DNA of 64,000 nucleotides from positions 1,488,001 to 1,552,000 of the forward strand of contig PUDQ02000033.1 in the NCBI GenBank assembly GCA_002964805.2. The letters run 5' to 3'. Source of the DNA: Trametes villosa. Lineage: Eukaryota; Basidiomycota; Agaricomycetes; Polyporales; Polyporaceae. This document shows positions 11,995-23,570 of the stretch, piece after piece. Position 1 is the stretch's first letter. Each line of letters begins with the position of its first letter. A program made the position numbers and the translations under genes. Below the pieces are notes generated by a model. That model was given only the letters and a program-made list of their open reading frames with translations, had not been told where the DNA came from and made no database searches.

Positions 11995-12401
11995 GCCATA
12001 GCGATACAGTGCGGTCTTCGGGGTCCTCGGCCATCTTCAGCGAGCAGCGTCGGTGAGACCTCCGCCAATAAATCTGTCAAAAAGAGAATCATGTATGCAT
12101 CTTCCAGGCTGTATGTTCGTGGTTCAAAAGAGGATGGGTGATGCGCAGACGGCGTTGAGTAGCGTTGCACATGGTCGCAGACCGCCGCGCGCGCCGTGAA
12201 CGCGCTGTCTTCTGATTGGTCGACGGCAACCGGCCCGGCGTTCCATGTGCGAAAGAAATTGCATACTGGGCGCTTATTGAGCGTAATCCGCTCTCGCGCA
12301 CTCAGGCGTGCTCATAAAGTCCTTCTCGCACAATCCCTCTTCTCTTCCCTCTTGCCCCGCGGAGGCACATATCTCAGCCCACGGGGACGACTCACACACC
12401 A
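11995..12401. promoter_or_regulatory. Shared divergent promoter region of ERI1-like and CMS1
   Basis: About 400 bases between the start codons of two divergent genes. No clear TATA box was seen. Probable location of both promoters and 5' UTRs. Confidence 0.45.
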
Positions 12402-13530
12402 TGGCCACGCAGCGCGGAGATGACCTCGAGGACGACTTTGTCCCAGACGACCTGGTCGCCCTATCCGACGAGGAGGACCTCCCCAATGCCGACGATATCA
12501 CCGGTCTTCTCAGCGCGGACGAGGACGGCGACAATGATATGCAGGGCGGCCAGCCGCAGAGCGCGGCAGCCCTAGAGAAGAAGCGGAAGCGGAGAGCAAA
12601 GGAGAAGGAGCGGAAAGCGAAGGTGCGTTTCATCTGTCCCACCGCTTACGGATACTTCTCACTGTGTATGCGCCCACATGTAGAAGCGGAAGCTAGCAGA
12701 GACCCTCGAGCCCGTCGAGCCTCCATCGATAGCCGCACAACCGCCTGTCATGCTAGCAGACTACATTAGCTCAATGCAAGCGAAGACGTTCAATGAGATG
12801 TCCGGGATCGAGCTTGCGGACATGCAGATACCGGGTGCGCGCGGGTGTTCTCACTGTGTGGTTACGTTCTGAGTGTTAACGCATAGACAGAGAGTGCTAT
12901 AGCGGACACCACTATGTGGGTGGGGTCCAGGAACTTGGACCAATTGGTGGACTTCATAGTCAAGGGTACGCCACCACACTCCCGTGGAAAGTGACCGCGG
13001 ACTTACCCACGACGCGCAGTGTTGCCCAAGCTCCATACTCGCATGTCGCAGAGGTCCAAGCTCAATGGGGCACCAACCCTCCTATATGTGGCTGGGGCGG
13101 CCCTCCGAGTGGCGGATGTTACCAGGGTGCTCAAGGATAAGCGCCTCCGCGGCGAGAAAGGCGGAGACGTCGCGAAGCTATTCGCGAAGCACTTTAAGCT
13201 CGAGGAGCACGTCGCGTATTTGAAGAGGACCAAGATCGCAGCGGCAGTTGGCACGCCGGGCCGGTTAGGCAAACTGCTCTGCGACACGGGTGCGTAGCAT
13301 TCAGTTCAGCGGGATTGAACGGATTCTGACGGACTTGGTCGCGTGTTGCAGAAGCTCTTGCGACGACCGCTCTGACCCACATCATTCTGGACGTCTCCTA
13401 CCGGGACACGAAGAAGCGCACGCTTATGGACATCCCGGAGACAAGGAACGAGGTTTTCCGGACAGTTCTTGGTGCGCCGAAAGTCCTCAACGGCTTGAGG
13501 CAGGGGACAATTCAGTTAGTATTATTCTAG
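12402..13530 (+). CDS. CMS1: Cms1-like small-subunit rRNA processing protein
   Basis: Homologue of yeast Cms1 (human CMSS1), a nucleolar DEAD-box-helicase-like protein of the 90S pre-ribosome that lacks full helicase motifs. Five exons give about 285 residues. The N-terminus is acidic (LSDEEDLPNADDITGLLSAD), followed by a basic nuclear-localisation-like stretch around residues 58-80. The core has the family landmarks: MLADYISSMQAKTFNEMSGIE, GAPTLLYVAGAALRVADVTR, the helicase-motif-Ib relative AAAVGTPGRLGKLL, and LTHIILDVSYRDTKKRTLMD near the C-terminus. Introns follow AAAGCGAAG, ATACCGG, GTCAAGG and GACACGG. The stop is TAG at 13528-13530. It converges on mL60 with about 120 bp between stops. 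Confidence 0.9.
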
Positions 13531-13652
13531 ACGCATGCAGTACCCACATCATCCCCCTCCCCCACGCGTCCCCTTACGGCACCTACAGGTCTGCAACAGG
13601 CCTCCATAATAGTCGGGTGTATGATACAGCGGAGAATATAGTGCGAGTAGAA

Positions 13653-14136
13653 TCAGAAACCCTTGGGGTTCGTCCTGAGGGTCAACTGCACAGACATGAG
13701 CGATCCGGAGTGGCGGAGAGTTGATATTTGCGTGACGTACCCGTGTCCACTTGGGGACTTTGTGGATGCCCTTGCGGTAGCCCTTGGCGTGTGGTGAAAA
13801 GACGGAGTACTTGTCCCTTGGCGGCATTTCGTGCTCCTTGGGGAGCTCGAGGGCCTTGGTCTACATATGGACATGTTAGACATATGCAACGCAACCCGGC
13901 GTACCGACACGCACCAAGGCAGCACACTCCACGCCGCTCTCCTTCACCGCATCAATCACCGAGTCGACTAGCTTCAGGCGGTGACGGACGTTCGCCTTGC
14001 GAGTGCGGGACAGCTTCCACGGGGTCTTCCTGTTGACGAGTTGCATTTAGGACCAGAGCACCGTATGATCATCAAGAGTCACATACCATAAGAGACCGAC
14101 CATGGTCGGCTGCGACGGTCTGAAGGCCCCAAACAT
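13653..14136 (-). CDS. MRPL31: Mitochondrial large-subunit ribosomal protein mL60
   Basis: Orthologue of yeast Mrpl31 (YmL31, mL60), a fungal-specific protein of the mitochondrial large ribosomal subunit. Four exons give about 103 residues. The start [18 protein letters not shown] matches the yeast N-terminus (MFGPF..GGLLWK), and the C-terminal signature [20 protein letters not shown] followed by PKWTR is diagnostic. The basic middle exon ([20 protein letters not shown]) fits an rRNA-binding protein. The last exon is only [10 protein letters not shown] plus TGA (13655-13653). It is divergent from SF3A1. Confidence 0.93.
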
Positions 14137-14364
14137 GTTTGCGCACCGCGGTCAAGAGCAAGCTGTCCGCGCTGGCCTAGAGGTCGAGGTGGTCGTGCAC
14201 AAGAAAGGGAAATTCGGCTGACCAAGCAGACAGGCGCCTCTCATTCGTCGAGCAGGCGCCTAACGCGCCCGTCAGCGCGGTCGCAGCTTCGCTCACGGCT
14301 TGTTCAGAGCCTCCGCCATCCCCACCACCCCCGACCCCGGTTTACCCTCGGTTTCGGACGAAAA
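14137..14364. promoter_or_regulatory. Divergent promoter, mL60 / SF3A1
   Basis: Only 228 bp separate the two start codons, so the two genes probably share regulatory DNA. No obvious TATA box was seen. Confidence 0.4.
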
Positions 14365-17087
14365 ATGAGCGTAGCGACGCAGAGCATGCCGCCACCGCCC
14401 ACCCCGGGGCTGAACGGCAACGGAGCGGCCGCTGCAGCAGACGGGGCGAATGGAGCGCACAAGGAGCCCAAGTATGCGAGTGGCCTCATCCTCCCTCCCC
14501 CAGAGATCAAATGTGAGTGCCCTACACGCAGTACATACAGTGCGGGATAGTTTACGCTCTGTTGCGACTTGCAGCGGTCATCGACCGGACAGCGCAGTTC
14601 GTCGCGCGCTCGGCGAACCCGCCCCAGTTCGAGGACAAGATCCGCGAGAACCAGCGTGGGGACCCCAAGTTTGCGTTCCTCAACCCGGCGGACCCTTACC
14701 ATGCTTACTACAGACACCGCATGGACAAGGTCGTCCGCGGTGAGCTGGAGGAGGAGGCCGCGCCGAAGGAGGAGAAGGCCCCAGAGGAGGTCGTCGAGGC
14801 CGCGCCCGTGGACATGGGCGAGGAGCCCCCCGTGCCCGAGTTCATCCTGAACATCCCGAACATCAGCGCAATTGACCTGTGCGTACCACACCCTCCTCCT
14901 GGCGTGCATTACGGCTCTGACATGGGTATCTGAATTGATATAGGGACTTCATGAAGCTCACCGCGCTCTTCACCGCGCGTCGCGGCCGCCCGTTCCTCGC
15001 GGCACTCTCGCAACGCGAGGGGCGCAACTACCAGTTCGACTTCCTGCGGCCAACGCACTCGCTGTTCGGGTACTTCAACAGGTTGGTGGAGCAGTACTCG
15101 AGAGTCCTCCTCCCTAGTAAGGAGTCGCTCGCGCAGCTGAAGGAGCGCACGCGCGACGGCGCGCGCTGGAAGGACCTCGAGGTCGCGCGGAAGCGTGCGC
15201 GTTGGCAGCAGATGAAGGCTGAGATGGACAAGAAGCGGGAGGACGACAAAGAGGCGGAGCGGAGTGAGTTTCCACTCGTTCTCTCTAGTTTTGCATATGT
15301 GCTGACCGAGACATTGCAGTTGCGTTTGCCGAGATTGACTGGCACGACTACGCCGTCGTGCAGACGATCGAGTTTACGGCCGCCGACGCCACCGCGGAGC
15401 TCCCGCCGCCCATGAGCGTGCAAGAGGTGGAGAACATGACGCTTGCGCAGAAACGCATGGCGGCCATGATCATGGAGACTACCGCCGACGATATCGAGGC
15501 GCACCGTGCACGACAAGCCGCTGCCGAGGCGGAGGCCGCCGCTGCAGTTGGTGGTGCTGGCGCGCAGGACGACGATGATACCGCAATGGAGCAGAGCGAC
15601 GACGAGGATGACGAGGTCAAGGACCGCAAGCGCCGCGACGAGGAGGAGCGCCGCATGGAGATCGAACGCGCAAGGGCGGTCCAGGCCAGCTCGCTGGAAG
15701 CTGGTGGCCCGATGAAGATCAGGACAGACTATGTCCCCAAACGTGAGTGGTCTCTGAGTCACTTAGACCGAACCGACCGAGTGCTCATACATGTTCTTGT
15801 CATAGTCGGAAAGAAGGGCGGCGAGAAGCTCACCACCTGCTCCATTTGCGGGCAGCAAATCCCCGTCGACGAACTGCAGGAGCACATGCGCATCGAGCTG
15901 CTCGACCCGAAGTGGAAGTCGCAGCGCGACGCGCTCGAGGCGCGCAAGGCGCAGGCGTCCGAGCTGCAGCGCGGCGCGAACGTCGTCTCCTCGCTCAAGA
16001 ACCTCGCGCGCACGCGTGTGGACATCTTCGGCGCGGAGGCGGACGAGGAGAAGCGCAAGAAGGAAGAGGAGGAGGAGCGGCTGCGCCGGCGCGAGCGCGA
16101 GAAGGTCGTGTGGGACGGCCACACCGCGTCCAAGGCGAACACGGTGGACAAGTTCTCGACGAACGTCAACTTCGACGAGCAGATTGCGGCTATCCATCGC
16201 GCGAAGGGCCTGGGACCGTACGTATCTTCGTGCCATTACTCTTCAATCACCGTACTAACCCACACTACAGGCAAGAAGCCAACGCTATCGGGCCTGGTAT
16301 TGGCCCTGCAGCTGCGCCCGCTCCCCTCAACACGCTCCCTCCCGCTCCTCCCTCACTCCCCCAGCCACCCACAGGGCCCGGCGCCGCCGCGCTCAACCCC
16401 GCTTACTCCGCTGCGACCGTGTCCTCCGGGCCGCAGCCCGCCTCGATGTTCCCGCAACCCGCGCCCGTCATGCTCCCGCCGCTACACTACCAGGGCATGG
16501 ATGCGGCGCAGCCGTTTGGCTACCAGCCGCCGCCCGCGGGGGCGCCGATGATGCACCCCGCGCGCGCGGCCGCGATGGCGGCCCCGATGCCCGGCGGGCC
16601 GCAGACGGGCATGGTGCGCTCCGCGGCGGAGATGGAGGACGGCCAGGACGACGGCGTGCCCCCTGCGAAGCGCCAGCGCGTCGCGAAGCTGCCCGGGGGT
16701 GCGTACTACCCCGAGCAGGACTGGATCAGCATGCATCCTGTAAGTGCACTCGTGTTTTTTGATCATATGCTGGAGGATGCTGACTATATGCGGCGTGGTT
16801 TGTAGCACCCGATCTCACTGCGCGTGCAGCTCCCGAACGAGCCCGCGCGGCCGGACTGGAAGTTCGACGGGACGGTGGTGACGATCCCGGACCTGCCGCT
16901 GAACCTGCTCGTGTCGACGCTGCGGGACCGCATCCTGCAGCACACGGGGAGCATCGTCGGCGCGTCGAAGATCCGGCTCGCGTTCGACGGGAAGATGCTC
17001 ACGAACATGCAGACCATCGCGGTGTACAACCTCGAGGACGAGGACCTGATCGTGCTGAGCGTCAGGGACGACAAGAAGAAAAAGTAG
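14365..17087 (+). CDS. SF3A1: Splicing factor 3A subunit 1 (Prp21/SF3a120)
   Basis: Component of SF3a in the U2 snRNP, needed for pre-spliceosome assembly. Seven exons give about 784 residues; human SF3A1 has 793. Domains in order: SURP1 (about residues 50-100; VIDRTAQFVARSANPPQFED, FLNPADPYHAYYRHRM); SURP2 (DFMKLTALFTARRGRPFLAA, NYQFDFLRPTHSLFGYFNRL, VEQYSRVLLP); the charged Prp21 region with IDWHDYAVVQTIEF; a zinc-finger-like CSICGQQIPVDELQEHM; a Pro/Ala/Met-rich linker; and a C-terminal ubiquitin-like domain (WKFDGTVVTIPDLPLNLLVS, KIRLAFDGKMLTN) ending in KKKK. Introns near 14512, 14881, 15265, 15745, 16219 and 16741 are all 55-67 nt. The long minus-strand frames under this gene are shadows. 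Confidence 0.95.
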
Positions 17088-17439
17088 ACTGGGGTGTGCC
17101 CGCGGTCTGCTCTAGTCACCTTTGTGTCTTCCTCTTCACACGTTACTGGTTTGTCTCTGCATCCGTCTGTCGTCGATGCGTTTCATGTTGTACTTTCTAT
17201 AGTCGCCTCTGTAATGTTCATCTTGCTTCACACGCCGGGCTCAAACGAGTTGCCCTTCACATAGCAGGTATGCATATAGGAGGCAAGACGGTTGTTGAGA
17301 ACAGTCCACATAGCTCCATAGGCGATAGCGACACACATACGACCGATCCCAGTATACTACAGTATTATACAACCCAGCTCAGACAGAAACCATCCAGCGT
17401 AACACCGTTCATGACAGAGAACCCAGCACACGAGTGTCC
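17088..17439. other. Convergent 3' flanks of SF3A1 and UBE2J
   Basis: About 350 bases between two stop codons; no other feature was seen. Runs such as tactacagtattatac are compatible with 3'-end signals. Confidence 0.4.
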
Positions 17440-18793
17440 TCACAAGATCCTCCGGCACACGAGCGCAAATAGTAGTACTAGCAGTACGCAGATCGCCGTG
17501 TCCAGTAGGACGGGTGGCCGGCGTGGCGTCGTCTGCCGGAGTGCGGCGGCGAGCGCGGGCTGGGGCGTGCCCTCGCGTGTGGTGGGCACGGACGCGGGCG
17601 TAGAGTCTGTCGGGGGCGCTGGTGTGCGCGGAGGAGTGAATGAGGTCGTGAATATGGATGCGCGCGCGCCTGGGCGGGTGGGTTTCGGTGCGACAAGGGG
17701 GATGGGGCGCGAGATGATGTTGGGTCCGGGTGCGGGTATCACCTGCGGTGTCTCCTCAACAAATGGGATTATGGCGGCGGGGGTATCTGAATGCGGGGTT
17801 GGTTCGGTGATGGGATCTGACGGAGAGCCTTCTGCGGGCTTCTCTGCATCTGCTGACGGAGCGTCGCTGGGCGCTGCAGTGCTACCGCTCGCGCTCGCAC
17901 TCGACTCGGGGGGATCGGGGAGGTGCTCGATGTTGGGCATGTTACAGCGCGGGCAGACCCAGTCGCGCGAGCTATGAGGTGATCAGGACGGACACGTAAG
18001 GCCGAGGGGGGTGGGTTGACGTACAGAGCGGCGAGACGCTTCCGTTCGGCGGTAGGGTACTCGATCGCGCCAACGCCTACGGCGGCTGTACCCTTGAGGG
18101 GGAAGAAGCCCTGGAGACCAATGATGGCTGCGGTCCGGGTAGTGAGAATGGAAGCCGGAGTACGTGGTATGCTTAACTCACCAGTCCGGACGCCCCATGC
18201 TGGCTGCCATAGCTCCTCGTGATCTACACACCCAGTGTTAGTGGCGGTCTCGGTGCACGCGCTACGGTGCACGCACAGTTTGTGAAGCTGATGCAGATCT
18301 AAGGAAGAGTCAGATAATCGAACGCGGGGCGGGATGCATGTTCTTGGCGTACCTTGGTATTCAACTCGAACCGCCCGTTCGGGGTGAGCATCATGATCGC
18401 AGGCGGGCGGAAGGGGTATTCGGAGGGAAGTAGTATGCGGAAGTGGTACAACCCGCCCTCGAACTCCGTCCCAGGAGGCCCTCGGATGGTGCAGTGCCAT
18501 TCCTACAGCAGAAGCTCAGAAGCTGTGGTCGTGTGGGACCGCTGTGGTGACTATACTCACGAAGATATCATCCTACGCAGACTGTCAGTCAGATGGGGCA
18601 TACAGCGTATTATGGGATATGACATACCTCGAGTGGCGCCGCTGCATAATCCGTACATGGGTCATTCGCCAACTCCTTGGCCTCCTGCATGATACGCTTG
18701 ACAGCTACGTGCGCATGAGTCTCTCCGCAGCGCCATCGCGGATGCTGTACGCTTACCGGAGTTGTTCTTGTTCAAACCGGCACGGGCCGCCAT
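17440..18793 (-). CDS. UBC6: Tail-anchored ubiquitin-conjugating enzyme E2 J type
   Basis: Ubc6/UBE2J-class E2, which ubiquitinates misfolded proteins at the endoplasmic reticulum (ERAD). The start is MAARAGLNKNNS (ATG at 18793). The UBC fold is clear: AVKRIMQEAKELANDP, EWHCTIRGPPGTEFEGGLYH, FRILLPSEYPFRPPAIMMLT and PNGRFELNTK. The catalytic Cys lies in the short exon ICISFTN, joined to YHEELWQPAWGVRT. The following GFFPLKGTAAVGVGAIEYPT and AERKRLAA match UBE2J1 better than yeast Ubc6. A long Pro/Ser/Thr-rich linker leads to a C-terminal membrane anchor (LLDTAICVLLVLLFALVCRR) ending in IL, the usual tail-anchor topology. The exon after the UBC fold begins SRDWVCPRCNMPN, a CxxC pair. It is divergent from mS37. 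Confidence 0.92.
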
Positions 18794-19169
18794 GGTGGGC
18801 TCGGGTTGATACTAGACAAGCTCGGTAACAAGTGAAGCACAGAGGAGGACGAGGAGGCGGACGGAGATTGAGGGACGAAGGTGAGAGAGCGGTGGCAGGC
18901 TGGAACCGCTAGGCGCTCGGAGGTTTCCTGGTGATTTCGCACAGGCGCCCAAAGTACGTGGAGCCACGTGCCTAGCCCAAATCGGGACGACCGACATTTT
19001 GGAGACAAGTCCCGACCACCACCATCCACCTCTGCACGCTGTCCAAGGTGCGCCGGCCTCTGTTCTTGCTCTGCTTTCGGGTCTAATTGCGCAACGAACT
19101 TGCTCTCCACTTATTGCGGCACTGGTCATTTGGTGTACTCAGGCGTTTAGGCGAGGGTGAAAAGGTGCG
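18794..19169. promoter_or_regulatory. Divergent promoter, UBE2J / mS37
   Basis: 376 bp between two divergent start codons. No TATA box was recognised. Confidence 0.4.
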
Positions 19170-19528
19170 ATGTATATCGAGAAGCTGAAAGTTCGGCCGC
19201 GTCAAGGTACGTGGTATGCCCTTCACGGCGAACAAGAGCTTATGTTTTGTTTACCTGAACGTACCAGCGGCCGCCATTAGGCCTTGCACGCCGCAGTTCG
19301 CGGCCATGCTGGCATGCTGGTCTGCCACGGAGGACTTCATGTCCACCAAGGCATGTGCAGACTCTGCTAAGGCATTGTTGAGCTGCATGCGGACTGCTGT
19401 GAGCATACCCGTATACAACATACAAGCTGAAATACTCATTTATCCATGCCTTGCAGCCCGCGCCCACGCGCAAGCACAGGCCAACCATCAACTACCACCT
19501 TGCGCGCCTGGGCAAGACCCTCAACTAG
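19170..19528 (+). CDS. MRP10: Mitochondrial small-subunit ribosomal protein mS37 (Mrp10)
   Basis: Small twin-CX9C protein of the mitochondrial ribosome small subunit, imported through the Mia40 oxidative route. Three exons encode about 79 residues: a basic start MYIEKLKVRPRQ, then the CHCH domain with both CX9C motifs (CTPQFAAMLAC and CADSAKALLSC), then TINYHLARLGKTLN. The last segment matches the yeast Mrp10 C-terminus (NINYHAARLYDRING). The first exon is only 37 nt; the intron after it ends at accag just before CGGCCGCC. The stop is TAG at 19526-19528. A reading that ignores the introns gives a longer false frame (19216-19599). Confidence 0.9.
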
Positions 19529-20219
19529 AGTCGTTACTAGACGATTACTCTTCAGCCATTCGAGCCCTCGGACAGGCCATCGCTTTACGGCTGAAGTGAA
19601 CAGTCGACCATCATATCCTACGACCCCTGACGTATGTCGTTGTATATCAAGCCACCTAATTTCACTCAGTCGTTGGCGCGTGGTTGAAACAGAAGTGCTC
19701 GGTCCAGGAAGCCTCTCGATTTGTCCTATCGCAAGCATGTTGTCAAGCCGGATTGAGCCGGAATGACTGCGCACGTCTGGATACGCAATGCTGACGGCTA
19801 CGGGCGCAAGTATATTGGTTTAGCATGCCCACCGCCAGTATTCCTGTGCAACTGCGGCAAACTCTGAGCTGGGGCGCCACTGCAGACGCCCCGAGCCTCC
19901 CCGTTTACCGCTTCTCCGCCTTTGCTACCATCCCATACATAGCCTATTTCAACCCCTTTTGCCGTACCTGTGCGCGTCGTCGTAAGCTGTTGCAAGAACC
20001 GGCCGCGAGTGAACCGAAATGGGCGAGCTTGCGCGTTGTTGTGCCATGTTGTGCTGAGTCACGCGGCGCGGTCGCGCCCAACTCGACTGAGGCGCACCGT
20101 CTCCTGCCTGCCTCCGTTCGTCCTCGACCTCCACCATCTCCCCTCTCTCCCCCCGTCGACCGTCCCGCCGGACCCCCTACACGCTCTCCAGCCGTACAAC
20201 ACCCAGCACCTAAGCCAAC
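19529..20219. promoter_or_regulatory. mS37-ATG8 intergenic region
   Basis: About 690 bases holding the mS37 3' flank and ATG8 promoter. A pyrimidine-rich tract (about 20100-20190, ctccctc/ccatct runs) directly precedes the ATG8 start, as is common in highly expressed fungal genes. No TATA box was recognised. Confidence 0.4.
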
Positions 20220-20822
<603 letters not shown>

Positions 20823-22268
20823 ATGCTCCCGCCCGTCGTCTCTCTCCTTCTCTCGTAGCTTGCGTGGCCGGGTCCCAGCCTTTTCCTCCCTTGCAGCAGA
20901 TGCGGACTCAATCAGCATAGATACCGGCCGGGTGCATGTTTCCGGGGCCTCCTTTCTACCTCTTTTCCTCCCCATCCACCCACCCGGCGCCGCCCTGGCC
21001 CGCCACCGCGGCCACCTCGCCCTGTTGCCTCGTGTCGCCAGATGATCGTATGCCGGAATCGATATCTCCCGCCCTCCCCGTTTGCTTCTTCTGGATGGGC
21101 GCATTGTATTTTATCTCAGCTTGTATCTTCTCAGACCGCAGTCGGCGAATGGAATAATGATATGTGTAATGGAGGTCCCGACGACAGGCGGCGGTGGCGA
21201 TGTAGGCTGAGTACTCTCTACTCCTCGGCGTTGTTACGGCTCGTGTCACGCTGTGAGAAGCCTCGGTGCTTGTGTCGTGATGCACGCGGCTCCGCGCTGT
21301 CAATGGATGTCTCAGACTCGGTGCCGCCAGGATGTAAGTACTCGCGACCGGCGCCGGCTGGCGTCAGCGTCAAGCCTTGGACATTAATGCGCGGCGCGCG
21401 CTTTGATTTGTTTCCTTCAAACCTCCTCCGAGTGCCCATGCTTGGATATCCGCAGCTTGATCATGATGAGCGGGATCTTACGGTCTATAACACGACGAAC
21501 ATACACGGCGTCATCTGCCAGTTCAATGGATTCTCAAACCCATTCATGCCTGAAGTTCTCGAGCTCACTCCCTCAACGCAACACGAATAGTATTGCAACA
21601 ACTGCCAGACATGCCGTCTTATTTAGAGGCAGTATCGACTTTCCTGGCAGTGCAAGTTGGCCTGGTGAGTCTTTGGCTCTGGTGGGCGGGCTGGTGGCTA
21701 ACAAGCTTAAGTTCAGTTACTGCAGTGCATAGTCGAGACATGCATCGTCCGTCGGACGAGCTCGCTGCGTACGCTCATAGGGATGTCCTGGTATCCAGCT
21801 ATGCCACAACGCCTGCGGATATACGCGGTTGAGCATATCCCAAAACCCTGAAGGCCTTATATCGAGGTCATAAGCTCAAGGAAGATGTCCTCATTTCATC
21901 GCGCTTAGCCCGAGACATCAGCTTGGCCCTGGGGTATCCTAGCGGTCCCGCCGCTGTATCGTAGGCGCATGTAAGGCGAATTCTCTTCAGCCACACTAAC
22001 TCTTTGAGCACCTGCTTTGACAGAAAAAAGCCGGCTATGGCCCAACCGCCCGCCCTGACAAGTCCCCATTGTCCAGCCGGCTTGCGCCACCCGCGCTTTG
22101 TCGTAGGCAAGAAGCCATTTATACTCCCAACATCCCAGTGGTGACAGGAATTTTGGACCCACTCCTTGCTGCCCTCCCCCACGTCGCCCCAGGCGTAGAA
22201 CGCCGACCGACCGACCTACCCCCGCTCCCGCTAGCCGTTCAAATTCCGACCCCCTACCAGCAGCAAGG
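20823..22268. other. Intergenic region, no supported gene
   Basis: About 1.45 kb between ATG8 and the four-TM protein gene. It contains open frames up to 182 codons (21042-21590), but none shows a family motif or a convincing splice pattern. A short protein-like stretch near 21430-21590 (MLGYPQLDHDERDLTVYNTT) may be a decayed gene fragment; I cannot identify it. Confidence 0.4.
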
Positions 22269-23296
22269 ATGGCGTCCCTCGCGTTTGCCGTAAAGTTCTC
22301 GATGAGTGAGTGCTTGCTCGTGTGTTGATGTAGGGAATGTGGCGAGGCTGAGCCGCTCCTTTCGCAGCCTTCTTTCTTCTCGGCCTGCACCTGGGCCTCT
22401 TCTTTCTTTTCGTTCTTTCTCTCGCCATACGTTCTGGATCCAGTGAGTGCGCGTTGTTCCTATGGCCTAATGATCCTTGCTGACCCGTTCTACAGACGTA
22501 GAAGCTATCGCGCTTGGCATCGAAGCCGTTCAACTCATCCTCATTCCCATTCGGTAAGGAAGATACACTCTCACCATCAGCTTCGCCAGGTCTGACGACG
22601 ATACACAGACTGTACTACTACATCCGCTACCGGCGCACCCCCTCCCGGCTAACGCATGAACGCCTGTTCTTCTTCTGCCTGTGGCTAATCAGCCTAGGTA
22701 AGTTCTCCTTTCCCATGTACTACCGCTGAGTCTTGAGTCTTACACGTTCTTGTAGCTGGCGCGATCTGGGTGAGCGTCCATAGCCCGCAACTGCTGGACG
22801 ACTTCGCGGGACTGTCCAACCCCGAGCCAGCTGCTATAGCCATAATCACCCTCACCTGGCTCGCATGGACTCTCAGTGAGTATCCCCCTTCCTCCCATCT
22901 CTGCATTCCTCTCATCTCACTCCTCCCGTCGCAGCTGTCCACCTCATCTGGCTCGCCGTGCAGGACCACAATGCGGCAGAAGACGATGACGATGACGACC
23001 CAGTGCCCTGGCCCAGCCACGGATACACCCAGCCCCCGCGGATCAGCCGCCCAAAGCGCATCTCCGCTAAGATCGTTGCGGTCGCGCACGGCTCGGACCC
23101 GCTCCTATGGGCGCGCAAGAAGAATCGGCATGGTGGGGCGCAGGGGCAGGGTCAGGCGTCGCGGCCGGCTGTGCCGACGCGGACGTACGACCCGCGCGAC
23201 CGCCGCCCACCTCCGCCGCCGCCGCCGAAGATGCAGCAGGTGCAGGAGATGCCGAGGACGACATATAACCAGTGGTATACGGGGGAGGCGTTTTGA
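22269..23296 (+). CDS. Four-pass membrane protein of unknown function
   Basis: About 230 residues in six or seven exons; family not recognised. Four hydrophobic segments can be read: FFLLGLHLGLFFLFVLSLAI, AIALGIEAVQLILIPIRLYY, LFFFCLWLISLAGAIWVSV and AAIAIITLTWLAWTLTVHLI. After them comes a cytosol-type tail with an acidic run (EDDDDDDP), a basic stretch (RPKRISAKI) and a proline run (PPPPPPPK), ending TTYNQWYTGEAF. The start (ATG 22269) is followed by a 37-nt coding exon MASLAFAVKFSM. Intron joins keep frame throughout (for example ATGA|CCTTC and TCCA|ACGTA). The architecture recalls small MARVEL-like or seven-TM-related fungal membrane proteins, but there is no signature to claim one. It converges on the RAD57-like gene. 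Confidence 0.72.
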
Positions 23297-23570
23297 GCGG
23301 GATGTATGCGCGTATTTTCGTTCCGTTTGTTACTCTATCCGCAGCCTTCGAGGCTGCGCCATCCACTCTTTCTCTCATTTTGTATCTCTTTTTCTCTCCC
23401 CATAGATGTAGCCATACGGTCATGTATTAGATTATCTCTCATAATGGAGCTTGTCAGTAAGCCAGTCAGTCAGTCAGCTAGTAAGTGATACACGTATGTA
23501 CAACAAGCACAGCAAGAAAACAATCCGAAAGCAATCCCCGCAGCTCAGTGACGGATCCGACACGTCCGTC

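Noticed and set aside
15028..15762. 244-codon minus-strand frame
   Set aside because: Antisense shadow of SF3A1, which is supported by conserved domains on the plus strand.
23460..23480. Short gtca repeat
   Set aside because: A few units of a simple repeat just 3' of the four-TM gene; too short to be informative.
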